A DNA stretch of 64,000 bases from Thermoplasmata archaeon (GTDB taxonomy: Archaea > Thermoplasmatota > Thermoplasmata > UBA10834): assembly GCA_029864565.1 (NCBI GenBank), contig JAOTTD010000009.1, positions 1 through 64,000 of the forward strand. The letters are read 5' to 3'. The position numbers and the translations under genes are program-made. The notes below the pieces were generated by a model. That model saw only the letters and a list, made by a program, of their open reading frames with translations. It was not told the origin of the DNA and did not search any database. Positions within the stretch are counted from its first letter, which is position 1; every line of letters starts with the position of its first letter. Of this stretch, positions 43,878 to 52,891 are shown piece after piece.

Positions 43878-44941
43878 CGAAGCGAAGAGCGGCAATATTG
43901 GGTACAACCGGGATGATAGGACAGCGATTCGCTCACATGCTGGACGACCATCCGTATTTCGAGGTGGTCGCATACTGCGCCTCAGACCGGTCTCAGGGCA
44001 AGAAGATATCGGAAGTCTGGAAGCTGCCAGATGCGGAGCTGAGCGACGACCTTGAGGGGCGGGCGATCCAACAGACCGTCGCGGAAGATCTATCGAGGGA
44101 AGGCGTCGAGCTCGTGTTCAGCGGCCTCCCGTCGGACGTCGCAAAGGACATTGAGGATGAGTGTGCTGAGCTTGGAATGGCGGTCTTCTCCAACGCGTCC
44201 TCACACAGGACGGACCCGGACACCCCGATACTCATACCCGAGATCAATCACGATCATCTCGAGGCGGTGGATATTCAGCGAAAGCGCAGGCGGAAAGGAG
44301 GGTACATCATCACGAACGCGAACTGCTCAGTCACGGGACTCGCTCTCGGCCTCAAGCCGCTCGTGGATGCGTTCGGCATCGAGGATTTCCATGTCGCCAC
44401 TTATCAGGCGCTTTCAGGAGCGGGATACCCTGGAGTCCCAGCAGTAGACATCCTGGGGAACATCCTGCCCCATATATCAAAAGAAGAGGAGAAGATGAAA
44501 AGCGAAGGACGTAAGATACTCGGTCGCTTCGAACACGGGCAATTCGTGGACTCGTCAGTCAGCATACTAGCCAGCTGCACGAGGGTGAACGTCAGAGATG
44601 GCCATCTGGAGGCGGTGTTCGCGAGAATGCCGGACATGCCGGACAACGAAAGGATAGCATCCACTCTTGGAGAATTCAAATCGCGTCCCCAGGAGCTTTC
44701 GCTGCCGAGTGCACCCGTCGAACCGATCATTGTGACAGCCGCACCAAACCGCCCGCAGCCCCTGGTCGATTCACTCGCCGGAAGCCCTGAGAGGGCGCGC
44801 GGCATGGCGATCACCGTTGGCAGGATCAGGACGACTGAGGACAGCCTCAGGCTCTTCTTGCTGGTTCACAACACGATTCGGGGAGGAGCCGGCGGCTCCG
44901 TGCTGAACGCCGAACTCGCCCACAGGGAGGGGATTCTTTGA
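43874..44941 (+). CDS. asd: Aspartate-semialdehyde dehydrogenase
   Basis: 355 residues of the archaeal/fungal Asd type: RRAAILGTTGMIGQRF, catalytic cysteine in ITNANCSVTGLAL, and QALSGAGYPGVPAVD. It reduces aspartyl phosphate to aspartate semialdehyde. ATG 43874 overlaps the tyrA stop (ATGA); a GTG three codons earlier is possible. Its product feeds HcyS (next gene) and ADTH synthase (first gene of the operon). Confidence 0.95.
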   Translation: MTKRRAAILGTTGMIGQRFAHMLDDHPYFEVVAYCASDRSQGKKISEVWKLPDAELSDDLEGRAIQQTVAEDLSREGVELVFSGLPSDVAKDIEDECAELGMAVFSNASSHRTDPDTPILIPEINHDHLEAVDIQRKRRRKGGYIITNANCSVTGLALGLKPLVDAFGIEDFHVATYQALSGAGYPGVPAVDILGNILPHISKEEEKMKSEGRKILGRFEHGQFVDSSVSILASCTRVNVRDGHLEAVFARMPDMPDNERIASTLGEFKSRPQELSLPSAPVEPIIVTAAPNRPQPLVDSLAGSPERARGMAITVGRIRTTEDSLRLFLLVHNTIRGGAGGSVLNAELAHREGIL

Positions 44942-46140
44942 CGAAGCCCAACAGAGTATCGAGCGGCAAAGGAAAGACTTACGGAGAGATAAAAGCCCGG
45001 GCGAGCGAGGGGAACGCCATGGTAATGACGGCGATGGAGTTCAAGAAGTTCGTGAAGGCTAACGGCGTCAAGAAGGCCGCGAAAGAAGTGGACATCGTTA
45101 CCACTGGGACTTTCGGTGCGATGTGTTCCTCTGGAGCCTACTTCAACCTTGGACACTCGGACCCACCCATCAAGATACAGAGGGCATGGATGGATGGTGT
45201 GCCAGCTTATGCCGGAATCGCAGCCGTGGACCTCTACCTGGGCGCGACCGAACTTGATGAGTCCAACAACATGATGCACGGCGGCGCACATGTGATAGAG
45301 GACTTGGTCAGAGGCAGAGCGGTGAGGCTGAAAGCAACGGCCCGCAGCACAGACTGCTATCCCCTGAAGGAGATAGACACGTACGTGAGTCTCAAGACGA
45401 TGAACCAGGCCGTGATGATGAATGTCCGCAACTGCTACCAGAACTATGGAGCCGCGTCGAACTCCTCTGGGAAGACGCTCTACACGTACATGGGAAAGCT
45501 TCTGCCCGAGCTCGGGAACGCAACCTACAGCAGCGCTGGTGAGCTGTCGCCGCTTCTGAACGACCCATACTACAGGACCATAGGCATCGGCACCAGGATA
45601 TTCCTGGGCGGAGGAGAGGGGTTCGTTGCCTGGGAGGGCACGCAGTTCAACCCAGGCGTGGCACGCACTCCGCGGGGAGTTCCGAAGAGGCCCGCAGGGT
45701 CGCTCGCTGTCATCGGCGACCTGAACCAGATGTCATCTGATTTCGTCAAGGGCTTGACATTCACAAGATATGGCACGTCACTGGGAGTCGGCATGGGCGT
45801 GCCAATCCCGATACTCGACGAGGACATGGCGAGCGCATGCGCGGTCACCGACGACAAGATATTCACGGCGATATTCGACTACTCCCAACAAAGACGATCG
45901 AGACCTGTCCTGAAGGAGGTCTCGTACGCCGAACTGAACTCTGGAGAGGTCTCGATCAAAGGTAAGAGGGTGCCGACATCTCCCCTATCGAGTCAGTACA
46001 AGGCCATGGAGATCACGAAGATACTCAAGAAGAGGATACTCGATGGCAGCTTCGCGGTTACAGAACCGGTCCAGAGACTCCCGCTGGACAAGTCGCTGAA
46101 AACCCTTGACGTGAGGAGCGAGAAGGAGGCGATGAAATGA
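44938..46140 (+). CDS. hcyS: Homocysteine biosynthesis protein (COG1900/DUF39)
   Basis: 400 residues. The two conserved cysteines of the family are visible: Cys63 in TFGAMCSSGAYFN and Cys140 in RSTDCYPLKE. FLGGGEGFVAWEGTQFNPG is a second landmark. In methanogens this family, with a NIL-ferredoxin, incorporates sulfide into aspartate semialdehyde to form homocysteine. No CBS domains are attached. TTG 44938 is the start, in a TTGA overlap with asd. The position directly after asd fits the proposed substrate. Confidence 0.9.
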   Translation: MTKPNRVSSGKGKTYGEIKARASEGNAMVMTAMEFKKFVKANGVKKAAKEVDIVTTGTFGAMCSSGAYFNLGHSDPPIKIQRAWMDGVPAYAGIAAVDLYLGATELDESNNMMHGGAHVIEDLVRGRAVRLKATARSTDCYPLKEIDTYVSLKTMNQAVMMNVRNCYQNYGAASNSSGKTLYTYMGKLLPELGNATYSSAGELSPLLNDPYYRTIGIGTRIFLGGGEGFVAWEGTQFNPGVARTPRGVPKRPAGSLAVIGDLNQMSSDFVKGLTFTRYGTSLGVGMGVPIPILDEDMASACAVTDDKIFTAIFDYSQQRRSRPVLKEVSYAELNSGEVSIKGKRVPTSPLSSQYKAMEITKILKKRILDGSFAVTEPVQRLPLDKSLKTLDVRSEKEAMK

Positions 46141-46538
46141 AGACCAAGCTCGTGCTCAACTTCAACCCTGAATCGTCGAACCTGCCGATAACACACCACC
46201 TCATCGCAGAGCATGGCCTGCTGGTGAACATACTGCGTGCCGAGATAGACGAGGTGGGCGGCAAGATGGTCATAGAGGTCTCCGGAAAAGCCGATAGCAT
46301 CCGCAAAGGCATCGATTACCTCAAGGATGCATCGGTCGGTGTGAGGCCTATCAAGGAGGGCGTGAGGAGGGACGACGAAGCCTGCACACACTGCGGCGCC
46401 TGCATATCCATATGCCCGACCAACGCCTTGAGCCTCGACCCAAAGACGCGCAAGGTGTTGTTCACAGAAGAGAAGTGCGTGGCATGCGGAGTGTGCATCG
46501 ATGCGTGCCCCCCACGCGCAATGGAGATTCTGATATGA
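46137..46538 (+). CDS. NIL-domain ferredoxin partner of HcyS
   Basis: 133 residues. An N-terminal NIL domain (about 1-75) is followed by two [4Fe-4S] motifs, CTHCGACISIC and CVACGVCIDAC. The same domain pair is the known companion of HcyS in Methanosarcina homocysteine synthesis, probably supplying electrons or sulfur. ATGA overlaps on both sides couple it to hcyS and to the next gene. Confidence 0.92.
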   Translation: MKTKLVLNFNPESSNLPITHHLIAEHGLLVNILRAEIDEVGGKMVIEVSGKADSIRKGIDYLKDASVGVRPIKEGVRRDDEACTHCGACISICPTNALSLDPKTRKVLFTEEKCVACGVCIDACPPRAMEILI

Positions 46539-47320
46539 GCGGCATCGTAAGAACGAAGTTCGAGATAGACGAAACAGCGGTCACTATCGTTGCCGACAAG
46601 CAGTTCATTTCGTACGCCATAAATGCCATCCTCGACGCTAGGGCAGACATCGAACGCCAGATCACAGCTGACCCATTCTTCCTCACGACCTTCGAGCCAT
46701 ACGACCGTGGCCGGGCGAGTAGCGAGACGGTACATAGGATGTGCGAAGCCACTGAGGCCGTTGGCATAGGCCCGATGGCGTCAGTTGCTGGAGCGGTCGC
46801 TCAGGCGGGGCTGGAGGCAATGGTCGCCCGAGGTTGCCGTCACGGCTGGGTCGACAATGGAGGAGACATCGCTCTAATTGTCGAGGAACCAGCCGTCATC
46901 GAGGTCTTCTCCGACCCCGGTGCTAGCGACGCCGTCGCTCTCGAGATAGAGTCGCTAGGGAAAATCATGGGCGTGTGCTCGTCTAGTGGAAAGCTCGGGC
47001 ATTCTATCAGTCTTGGAGAGTCTGACGTCTCAGTCGCAATCGCCGACTCGCCTGTCCTTGCAGATGCAATGGCAACCGCACTTGGAAACGCTGTTCGCAG
47101 GGGGCGCGATCTCGGAGCCTCGTTCGCGTCAGTGAATGGCGTGAACGGTTTCATAGGCGGGTTGGTTATGCTCGACGGCGCCGTGGGCATCTTCGGCGAC
47201 GTACCCAAAATCGTCGAAGTCGAACACAGTAAGAGCAGGATGACCGCTCACAGCGAGACGTCATCCACAGCCTATGGAGAAGACGGCAACGACAACAAAT
47301 CGCAGAAGGTGAGACATTGA
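46535..47320 (+). CDS. UPF0280 (COG2122) ApbE-like protein
   Basis: 261 residues from ATG 46535. The UPF0280 landmarks are GPMASVAGAVAQAGLEAM, VDNGGDIALI and SSSGKLGHSISLG. The fold is related to the FMN transferase ApbE. In methanogens this family has been linked genetically to sulfur assimilation and homocysteine formation, and its place between the NIL-ferredoxin and lysC supports that here. The C-terminal 25 residues are polar and probably disordered. TTGA overlap with lysC. Confidence 0.85.
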   Translation: MSGIVRTKFEIDETAVTIVADKQFISYAINAILDARADIERQITADPFFLTTFEPYDRGRASSETVHRMCEATEAVGIGPMASVAGAVAQAGLEAMVARGCRHGWVDNGGDIALIVEEPAVIEVFSDPGASDAVALEIESLGKIMGVCSSSGKLGHSISLGESDVSVAIADSPVLADAMATALGNAVRRGRDLGASFASVNGVNGFIGGLVMLDGAVGIFGDVPKIVEVEHSKSRMTAHSETSSTAYGEDGNDNKSQKVRH

Positions 47321-48681
47321 AGATAATGAAATTCGGAGGCACATGCCTAGGCACTGAGGACGCCCTCCGAAGAGTCGCGAAGGTGGTCAAGGACGAACCA
47401 GCCGAGAAGATCGTCACGGTGTCGGCAGCGTCTGGTGTGACCAACTCGCTCAAAGAGTTCGTCTCCGTACCCAGGAAGGAGGCGGATATCGATGACTTCC
47501 TGCTCAAACTGAAACTCCGGCACGTCGACCTTCTGCCCAGGAGAGACGGCAGCTCGAGAAAGGAAGCCCTCGAGATGATCGAGAAGAAGATAACTAAACT
47601 CGACCGGCTCCTCTACGGTGTAACTTACACCGAGGAGCTCACGCCCAGAACTTACGACCTGATGCTCAGCGCGGGCGAGAGACTCGCAGCGATTGTCGTG
47701 GCGGCCCGCTTGTCACATCGCAAGCTGGACGCAGTGGCGATGGAGACCGACGCACTTGGACTAGTCACCAACAACCAGCATTTCAACGCCGTAGCGATAC
47801 TGAGCGAGTGCGAGAAGAACCTCAAACCGACCTTGGAGAGCGCGCTGAGCAAGGGCATGTTGCCGGTGGTTACTGGCTTCTTCGGCATCACGAAGAACGG
47901 CCATGTGTCCACCTTCGGAAGGAGCGGGACGGACTACACCGCCTCTGTCTTAGCCCATTCGATGAGGTCCGGACCTATTGAGATCTGGAAAGAAGTCGAT
48001 GGGTTCATGAGCGCCGACCCCAAGATGGTGAAGAACGCCTTTTTGATAGACCGCCTGTCGTACGAGGAGGCGGCGGAGCTGGCGTATTTCGGCGCCCAAG
48101 TGCTGCACCCTCGAGCCGTCCAACCAGCCCGGCTGCGGGGGATCGAGATGGTCATCAAGAACCTGTACGACCCGAAATCTCCGGGCACAATTGTTGGCAA
48201 CAGCAGGGCCACGAGGAAGGACGTAATCAAGAGCGTATCCTATGTCCCGAAGGTCGCGACGCTCAAGATCTACGATACAGGGGCAGGATACAAGTCTGGA
48301 TTCCTCTCCGACATATCCACATGCCTCACCAACGAGGGCATCAACCTGTTCTCAGCGACCACTTCCCAGACTTGCGTGGCCGTGATTATCGACGAGAACG
48401 ACGTCGCCGCGGCGAAGAAGGCGATGAAGACGCACATCGCTGGAGTCGGCGAGAGCTTCGAGATCGAAGACGGACGGGCGTTGGTGTGCGCCGTCGGAGA
48501 AGGCCTCGGAAGAACGAAAGGCGTGGCCGCCAGAGTGTTCAAGGCGGTGGCGTCGAAGGATGTCAACGTCGAGTTGATATCAGCGGGAGCGTCGACCGTC
48601 GCATACCATTTCACAGTGGACCAGAAAGATCTTAGGAAGACGGTCAGAGCGATCCACAAGGAGTTTTTCGGATACGTCTAG
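47317..48681 (+). CDS. lysC: Aspartate kinase
   Basis: 454 residues. The kinase domain has KIMKFGGTCLGT, VTGFFGITKNGHVSTFGRSG and a C-terminal pair of ACT domains (about 310-454, with NLFSATTSQTCVAVII and NVELISAGASTVAYHF) for feedback by lysine or threonine. It phosphorylates aspartate, the first step to aspartate semialdehyde. TTG 47317 starts it in a TTGA overlap; ATG 47326 is an alternative. Last gene of the operon; ends TAG. Confidence 0.95.
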   Translation: MKIMKFGGTCLGTEDALRRVAKVVKDEPAEKIVTVSAASGVTNSLKEFVSVPRKEADIDDFLLKLKLRHVDLLPRRDGSSRKEALEMIEKKITKLDRLLYGVTYTEELTPRTYDLMLSAGERLAAIVVAARLSHRKLDAVAMETDALGLVTNNQHFNAVAILSECEKNLKPTLESALSKGMLPVVTGFFGITKNGHVSTFGRSGTDYTASVLAHSMRSGPIEIWKEVDGFMSADPKMVKNAFLIDRLSYEEAAELAYFGAQVLHPRAVQPARLRGIEMVIKNLYDPKSPGTIVGNSRATRKDVIKSVSYVPKVATLKIYDTGAGYKSGFLSDISTCLTNEGINLFSATTSQTCVAVIIDENDVAAAKKAMKTHIAGVGESFEIEDGRALVCAVGEGLGRTKGVAARVFKAVASKDVNVELISAGASTVAYHFTVDQKDLRKTVRAIHKEFFGYV

Positions 48682-48709
48682 GCGTTTCCGAATGTCGGTC
48701 AAACCTCGC

Positions 48710-50653
48710 TCACAATATCTCCACGAAGGTAGAGTTCAGGGCGGAGCACTGGCCATATCGCTGCACGAAGTCTGTCGTCACGAAATTAACGTTCGTTCCC
48801 CCGGACAGCTTAGGCCACAGTGCTGAATAGCAGAGAAGGACCCCTTCTGGCACGTTATCCGATAGCTCAACCTTCACATTCGTCTCTCCGAACTCGTTTC
48901 TCAGGGTGATTTGCGAGCCCGCCTCGATGCGTTCGCCCTTCGCGTCCTTCGGGGAGATATAGACCACGGGCTCGAGATTCGGCCACAGGTTATGGTATTG
49001 CGATCTGCACAGCTGCTGGTGCACAGGGGATATCAATTGATAGGGCAGCCGTCCGCGAACCTCAATGTGCGACGGCAATCCGCCGAGGCCTTCCGTCTCA
49101 GCCGCAGATGAGTACAGCTCGATCTTGCCGCTTGGGGTCTGGTAGACAGACCTGTCCACCTGCTTTAGCCTGAGGAAGCCCTTTTTCGTCATGGCGTCGT
49201 AGGTTCCCTCCACAGCTCTGCTCTTTGACACAAGGGTGCGGGCGATCTTCTCGTCCTCCTCGAAGAGCTCCTTCGACCTGAGCTTCATCTTAGCCGCCAG
49301 CGCCCGGAAGAGGTCGGAGTTGCACATCGCCTCACCCATCGGCTCCATAGCCTTCTCGTTCAAAGAAAGATACTGATGAAAGTACGATGTGTGGATGTCG
49401 AAGTGTTCAAATGAAGTCGTCGCCGGAAGAACGATGTCCGCGTAGTCCGCGGTGTCGGTCATAAAGAGGTCGTGGACAACGACGTAAAGGTCCTCCCGCG
49501 AAAACCCCCTTCGAAGCAGCTTCTGGTTTGGAAAGGTGGCCAAGGGGTTCGATCCGCAAACGAACAGCATCTTGGCCGCGTCAGAGTCGAGAGTTCTCCC
49601 AAAGTCCACCATGCAATGTTCCTCCCGCAGCCTCGAGATCAGAGCGGTCCCTTTCAAGTAGTCCCTGTCGAAATCGCCCAGGTTGGTGGAGTAGAAGAAC
49701 CCGCGCTTCTCGCCGATCATCGCCGGGAGGATGCTGATGGCGCGGACCATATCGCCACCGTTCCTGTTGCGCTGCATGCCGTATCCGATCATTATGCAGC
49801 TGGGGCGTAGGGATGTGTAGTCACCCATGAAGTCTTCTATCTGGCTGATGCCGAGGCCAGTGGTTCTGGAGATGTTGCGCATATCGAACTTCTTCACGAC
49901 CTCCTCGAACTTGTCGAAGCCAGTCGTGTTAAGCCTAAGGAACTCCTCGTTGTGAAGGCGGTTCTCGATGAGGTGGTTGACGACACCAAGGGCGAGCGCA
50001 GCGTCCGTAGTGGGACGTATCTGCAGGTGCGTGCCAATCTCAGCAGTCGCGGTTCTTATTGGGTCGATGACATAGATCTTTGCGCCCGCTTTCTTGGCCC
50101 TTTTAAGAATCTCGAATCCGTGTGGGCTAGACCAAGCAGGGTTCATTCCCCAAACGACAATCAGCCGACACTTCTCAATCTCGTCCGGGAGCATTCCATT
50201 GGCCGAACCATACACGACTTCAAGGGCCTTGTCTCCGGCGTCCGAGCAAATCGTCTCCGCTACTCTGGCCGCACCTATTGCATTGAAGAACCTACTCGGA
50301 AAGTGTCTCTGGATCAAGCCCATTGTTCCTGCGTGGCTGAGCTGCACGACGGAGTTCGAGCCGAACTCAGCCGAACGGCTCCTGATCTCCTCCGCGATCT
50401 TCTTTAGGGCATCATCCCATGAGATTCGCTCGAACTGGCCGTCTCCCTTCTTGCCCATCCGCTTCATCGGGTAGAGGACCCTGTCCTTGGAGTTGGCGTG
50501 CTGCGGCAGGCCCTTGCCTTTGGCACATATCATCTTTCCGGTGAATGGTTGTTTCTTGTTTGCCTCTACAGAGTGCAGCTTCCCTGCTCGGACACGGGTG
50601 ATCATAGAACAAGTGTCGGGACAATCCCTCGGACAGGTGCTGAAGATGTACAA
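48710..50653 (-). CDS. Molybdopterin oxidoreductase catalytic subunit
   Basis: 647 residues of the DMSO-reductase family. The N-terminal Fe-S motif STCPRDCPDTCSM with a later cysteine in MICAKGKG, the bis-MGD domain (GTMGLIQRH, TICSDAGDKAL, CGSNPLATFPN) and a C-terminal molydopterin-binding beta-barrel are present. No twin-arginine signal is seen, so it is cytoplasmic. The substrate cannot be read; no electron-transfer or membrane subunit is adjacent. TTG 50653 is the start, after GAGGGG. A minus-strand TATA-like AATTTATACA lies near 50708-50717. Confidence 0.9.
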   Translation of the reverse strand: MYIFSTCPRDCPDTCSMITRVRAGKLHSVEANKKQPFTGKMICAKGKGLPQHANSKDRVLYPMKRMGKKGDGQFERISWDDALKKIAEEIRSRSAEFGSNSVVQLSHAGTMGLIQRHFPSRFFNAIGAARVAETICSDAGDKALEVVYGSANGMLPDEIEKCRLIVVWGMNPAWSSPHGFEILKRAKKAGAKIYVIDPIRTATAEIGTHLQIRPTTDAALALGVVNHLIENRLHNEEFLRLNTTGFDKFEEVVKKFDMRNISRTTGLGISQIEDFMGDYTSLRPSCIMIGYGMQRNRNGGDMVRAISILPAMIGEKRGFFYSTNLGDFDRDYLKGTALISRLREEHCMVDFGRTLDSDAAKMLFVCGSNPLATFPNQKLLRRGFSREDLYVVVHDLFMTDTADYADIVLPATTSFEHFDIHTSYFHQYLSLNEKAMEPMGEAMCNSDLFRALAAKMKLRSKELFEEDEKIARTLVSKSRAVEGTYDAMTKKGFLRLKQVDRSVYQTPSGKIELYSSAAETEGLGGLPSHIEVRGRLPYQLISPVHQQLCRSQYHNLWPNLEPVVYISPKDAKGERIEAGSQITLRNEFGETNVKVELSDNVPEGVLLCYSALWPKLSGGTNVNFVTTDFVQRYGQCSALNSTFVEIL

Positions 50654-50786
50654 CTTCGTCCCCTCCTGTTGGAGATTCGTGGCGCTTGGCCCTTAAAGGA
50701 TTATACTGGAATTTATACATTGGCCGCAAGGCGCCGTGCCAGGGAAGTACGCTCCTTGCGTCGCACACCGTTCGGGCTGGATGGCC

Positions 50787-51290
50787 TCATTGCCAATGCG
50801 AGCCCCATCCGTTCGACATGAACAGCTCGCCAAGAGGCTTCCTCTTCCTCGAGGAGGGGGAACTCGTTGGGTAGCCCAGAGTCATACATATGGGAACTTC
50901 GTGGTCATCGGGTATTCCTAGCACCTGTCGCACGCCATTTGGGTCAAAATCACCTATCCAACAAGTCCCGAGGCCCAACTCCACCGCTCTCAAGGACACA
51001 TGGTCGAGGGCAATCGCCAGGTCGACCGTGGACATGGTGCCTCCAGATTCCGCGACTCCGACCAGGTATGCGTAGCACTCGCCAACGAATCGCTGTCCTC
51101 CCGAAACGGGGACCAGGCTTTCGAGCGTCTTCCTGTCCGTGACCACGACGATCCTCCAATCCTGTCGGTTATTTGCAGAAGGGGCCAGTCGCGCCGCCTC
51201 CAAGACCTGTGCCAACACTTCAGCCGTGACGGCTCGGCCATCGTACTTCCTGATACTCCTTCTAGATTCTATCGCATCAATGACATCCAA
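50787..51290 (-). CDS. Nitroreductase-family flavoprotein
   Basis: 167 residues with VIDAIESRRSIRKYDGR, LEAARLAPSANNRQDWRIVVV and GLGTCWIGDF, typical of FMN-binding nitroreductases. It probably reduces an unknown substrate with NAD(P)H or a reduced flavin from the adjacent flavin reductase. TTG 51290 is the start, following GGGGTGA, five bases after the flavin-reductase stop. Frames further upstream only shadow that gene. Confidence 0.88.
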   Translation of the reverse strand: MDVIDAIESRRSIRKYDGRAVTAEVLAQVLEAARLAPSANNRQDWRIVVVTDRKTLESLVPVSGGQRFVGECYAYLVGVAESGGTMSTVDLAIALDHVSLRAVELGLGTCWIGDFDPNGVRQVLGIPDDHEVPICMTLGYPTSSPSSRKRKPLGELFMSNGWGSHWQ

Positions 51291-51294
51291 GGAA

Positions 51295-51825
51295 TCACCC
51301 CTTGCCGACCTTCTCCCCAATCGTGCGGTAGTCCCCCCAGTAAAGCAGCATCTTGCCTTTGTCGTAGTCTTCACGCTGCCTCGCAGCCACGATCTCGCCT
51401 ACGAACCAGGTGTGATCTCCTGTGTCAATCTCGTGCGTCTTCACGCATTCGATATTGACTGGACATTCCGCTATCAGCGGCGCCGACACCTTGGAGGCCT
51501 TCTCGCGGGTTAGTCCCGCTGCCTCGAACTTATCCAGCTTCTTCCCGGATTTCGAGCCACATATCTTCACCGCTCTAAGAAGAGACACATCAGGCACGTT
51601 GATTGCGAAATCCTTGCTCTCCTTGAACAACCGAAAGCTGAATCGCGCCGGAGCTATCCCGACGCCTATGAGCGCTGGCTTGAATGAGAACACGTGGCAA
51701 AGCGCTAGCGTTATGACGTTGTCCTTCTCTCCCCGAACAGTGCCGAGCACGACGGGAAAACCAGAGAACACATCCTCAGCGTCGGTTGATGATAGCACCC
51801 GCTTCGTCATCACATCACCTGACAT
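51295..51825 (-). CDS. Flavin reductase-like FMN-binding protein
   Basis: 176 residues of the split-barrel flavin reductase family (DIM6/NTAB): FSGFPVVLGTVRGEKDNVIT, PALIGVGIAPARFS and FAINVPD, then HTWFVGEIVAA. It binds FMN and may pass reduced flavin to the nitroreductase downstream. ATG 51825, nine bases after the gcvH stop, so the three genes gcvH, this gene and the nitroreductase form an operon. Confidence 0.88.
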   Translation of the reverse strand: MSGDVMTKRVLSSTDAEDVFSGFPVVLGTVRGEKDNVITLALCHVFSFKPALIGVGIAPARFSFRLFKESKDFAINVPDVSLLRAVKICGSKSGKKLDKFEAAGLTREKASKVSAPLIAECPVNIECVKTHEIDTGDHTWFVGEIVAARQREDYDKGKMLLYWGDYRTIGEKVGKG

Positions 51826-51834
51826 GTCACCGGC

Positions 51835-52206
51835 CTACTCGCCCAAGAGTTTGCGATAGTCGTCTGCGGACATGAGCGAAGCGAAGCTTGATGCATCGCT
51901 GACCTCGATAGCGGCTATCCAGCCCTCACCGTATGGGTCGGTGTTCAACAGTTCCGGGGAGTCGACGAGTTTGTCGTTCGCCTCCTTGACAATGCCAGTG
52001 ACAGGAGCGAAGACTTCCGAGACCGTCTTAACGGACTCGACGTTGGCGACCACTTCGCCCTCTCCAATCTTCTTGCCTACGGATGGGAGCTCAACAAACA
52101 CTATCTCGGTCAACTCGTTCTGAGCGTGGTCTGTGAGCCCCAATCTAGCGACCTTTCCTTCAATCTTCACGTACTCGTGGTCTTTGGTGTATTTTAGGTC
52201 TGGCAT
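51835..52206 (-). CDS. gcvH: Glycine cleavage system H protein
   Basis: 123 residues from ATG 52206 with DLKYTKDHEYVKIEGK, the lipoylated lysine motif VESVKTVSEVFAPVTG and NTDPYGEGWI. It carries the aminomethyl group on lipoate between the P, T and L proteins, none of which is in the window. It heads an operon with a flavin reductase and a nitroreductase, unusual company. A minus-strand TATA box (CATATAAATT) lies at 52257-52266. Confidence 0.93.
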   Translation of the reverse strand: MPDLKYTKDHEYVKIEGKVARLGLTDHAQNELTEIVFVELPSVGKKIGEGEVVANVESVKTVSEVFAPVTGIVKEANDKLVDSPELLNTDPYGEGWIAAIEVSDASSFASLMSADDYRKLLGE

Positions 52207-52417
52207 TATCTCGGACGTATCTCGCACCCCCAGCTCCAGCACATTAGCTTAGTCTAATTTATATGTTGCCACGCATAGCCAGGCAGATGTTTCACCGGCG
52301 TCAGTCAAAAGGAATTCTTGCTCGGGACTTCATTCAGAGCGCCCCCGGAGCGTGATTCTGTCAATCATTGAGAGAAGGACCCAAGGGCAGAACCCCTCCG
52401 AGATGTTGAGCGCAGGC

Positions 52418-52891
52418 TCATGACTCGCCCTTCTTCCCACGAATATTCTTGACGACTATCGCGGGATGGCAGCTCCTGTTGAACTCGGAGCATCCGTTGC
52501 ATCCGACGAGCGTCTTCGGCCCTTTCTCCTTCGCTCCGAGGACTCTGAAGCCGATGCTCCTGTAGAATTCGGGAACTCGGACCTTTGCCCACAGCTCGGT
52601 CACCCCCCGAACTCTTGCCTCGTCCTCCACTAGCGCGACGAGTGAGGTTCCCACCCCTCTCAGCCTCACGCTGGAATCGACTGCGACCCATTCGAGGAAG
52701 AGCTGTCCATTCTCACACTCGAGCGCTGCAGAACCCATCAATCGCCCGTCAAGATAGTACCCGAAAGCAGCAACAATACCCTCCACGGACTTGTCCGTCA
52801 CATCCAAGCCAGCTCGGACAGCGAGTTCTCTCACCGCTTCATAATCCTGCGTTCGCTTGAATGATTGTAGGCCGTTGGGAGCGCTCTCCAT
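52418..52891 (-). CDS. GNAT acetyltransferase with C-terminal cysteine cluster
   Basis: 157 residues. The GNAT core is clear: LFLEWVAVDSSVRLRGVGTS (acetyl-CoA loop RLRGVGTSL) and FYRSIGF. The C-terminal extension VGCNGCSEFNRSCHPAIVVK has cysteines that may bind a metal. The substrate is unknown. ATG 52891 is 29 nt from a minus-strand TATA box (GGTATAAGC, 52916-52924), so it is probably leaderless. Confidence 0.85.
   Translation of the reverse strand: MESAPNGLQSFKRTQDYEAVRELAVRAGLDVTDKSVEGIVAAFGYYLDGRLMGSAALECENGQLFLEWVAVDSSVRLRGVGTSLVALVEDEARVRGVTELWAKVRVPEFYRSIGFRVLGAKEKGPKTLVGCNGCSEFNRSCHPAIVVKNIRGKKGES

Noticed and set aside
51835-52206. GcvH homologue as a sulfur-oxidation lipoate-binding protein (LbpA)
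   Set aside because: The sequence around the lysine (ESVKTVSEVFAPVTG) is standard GcvH and no sHdr or lipoate-assembly genes are near.
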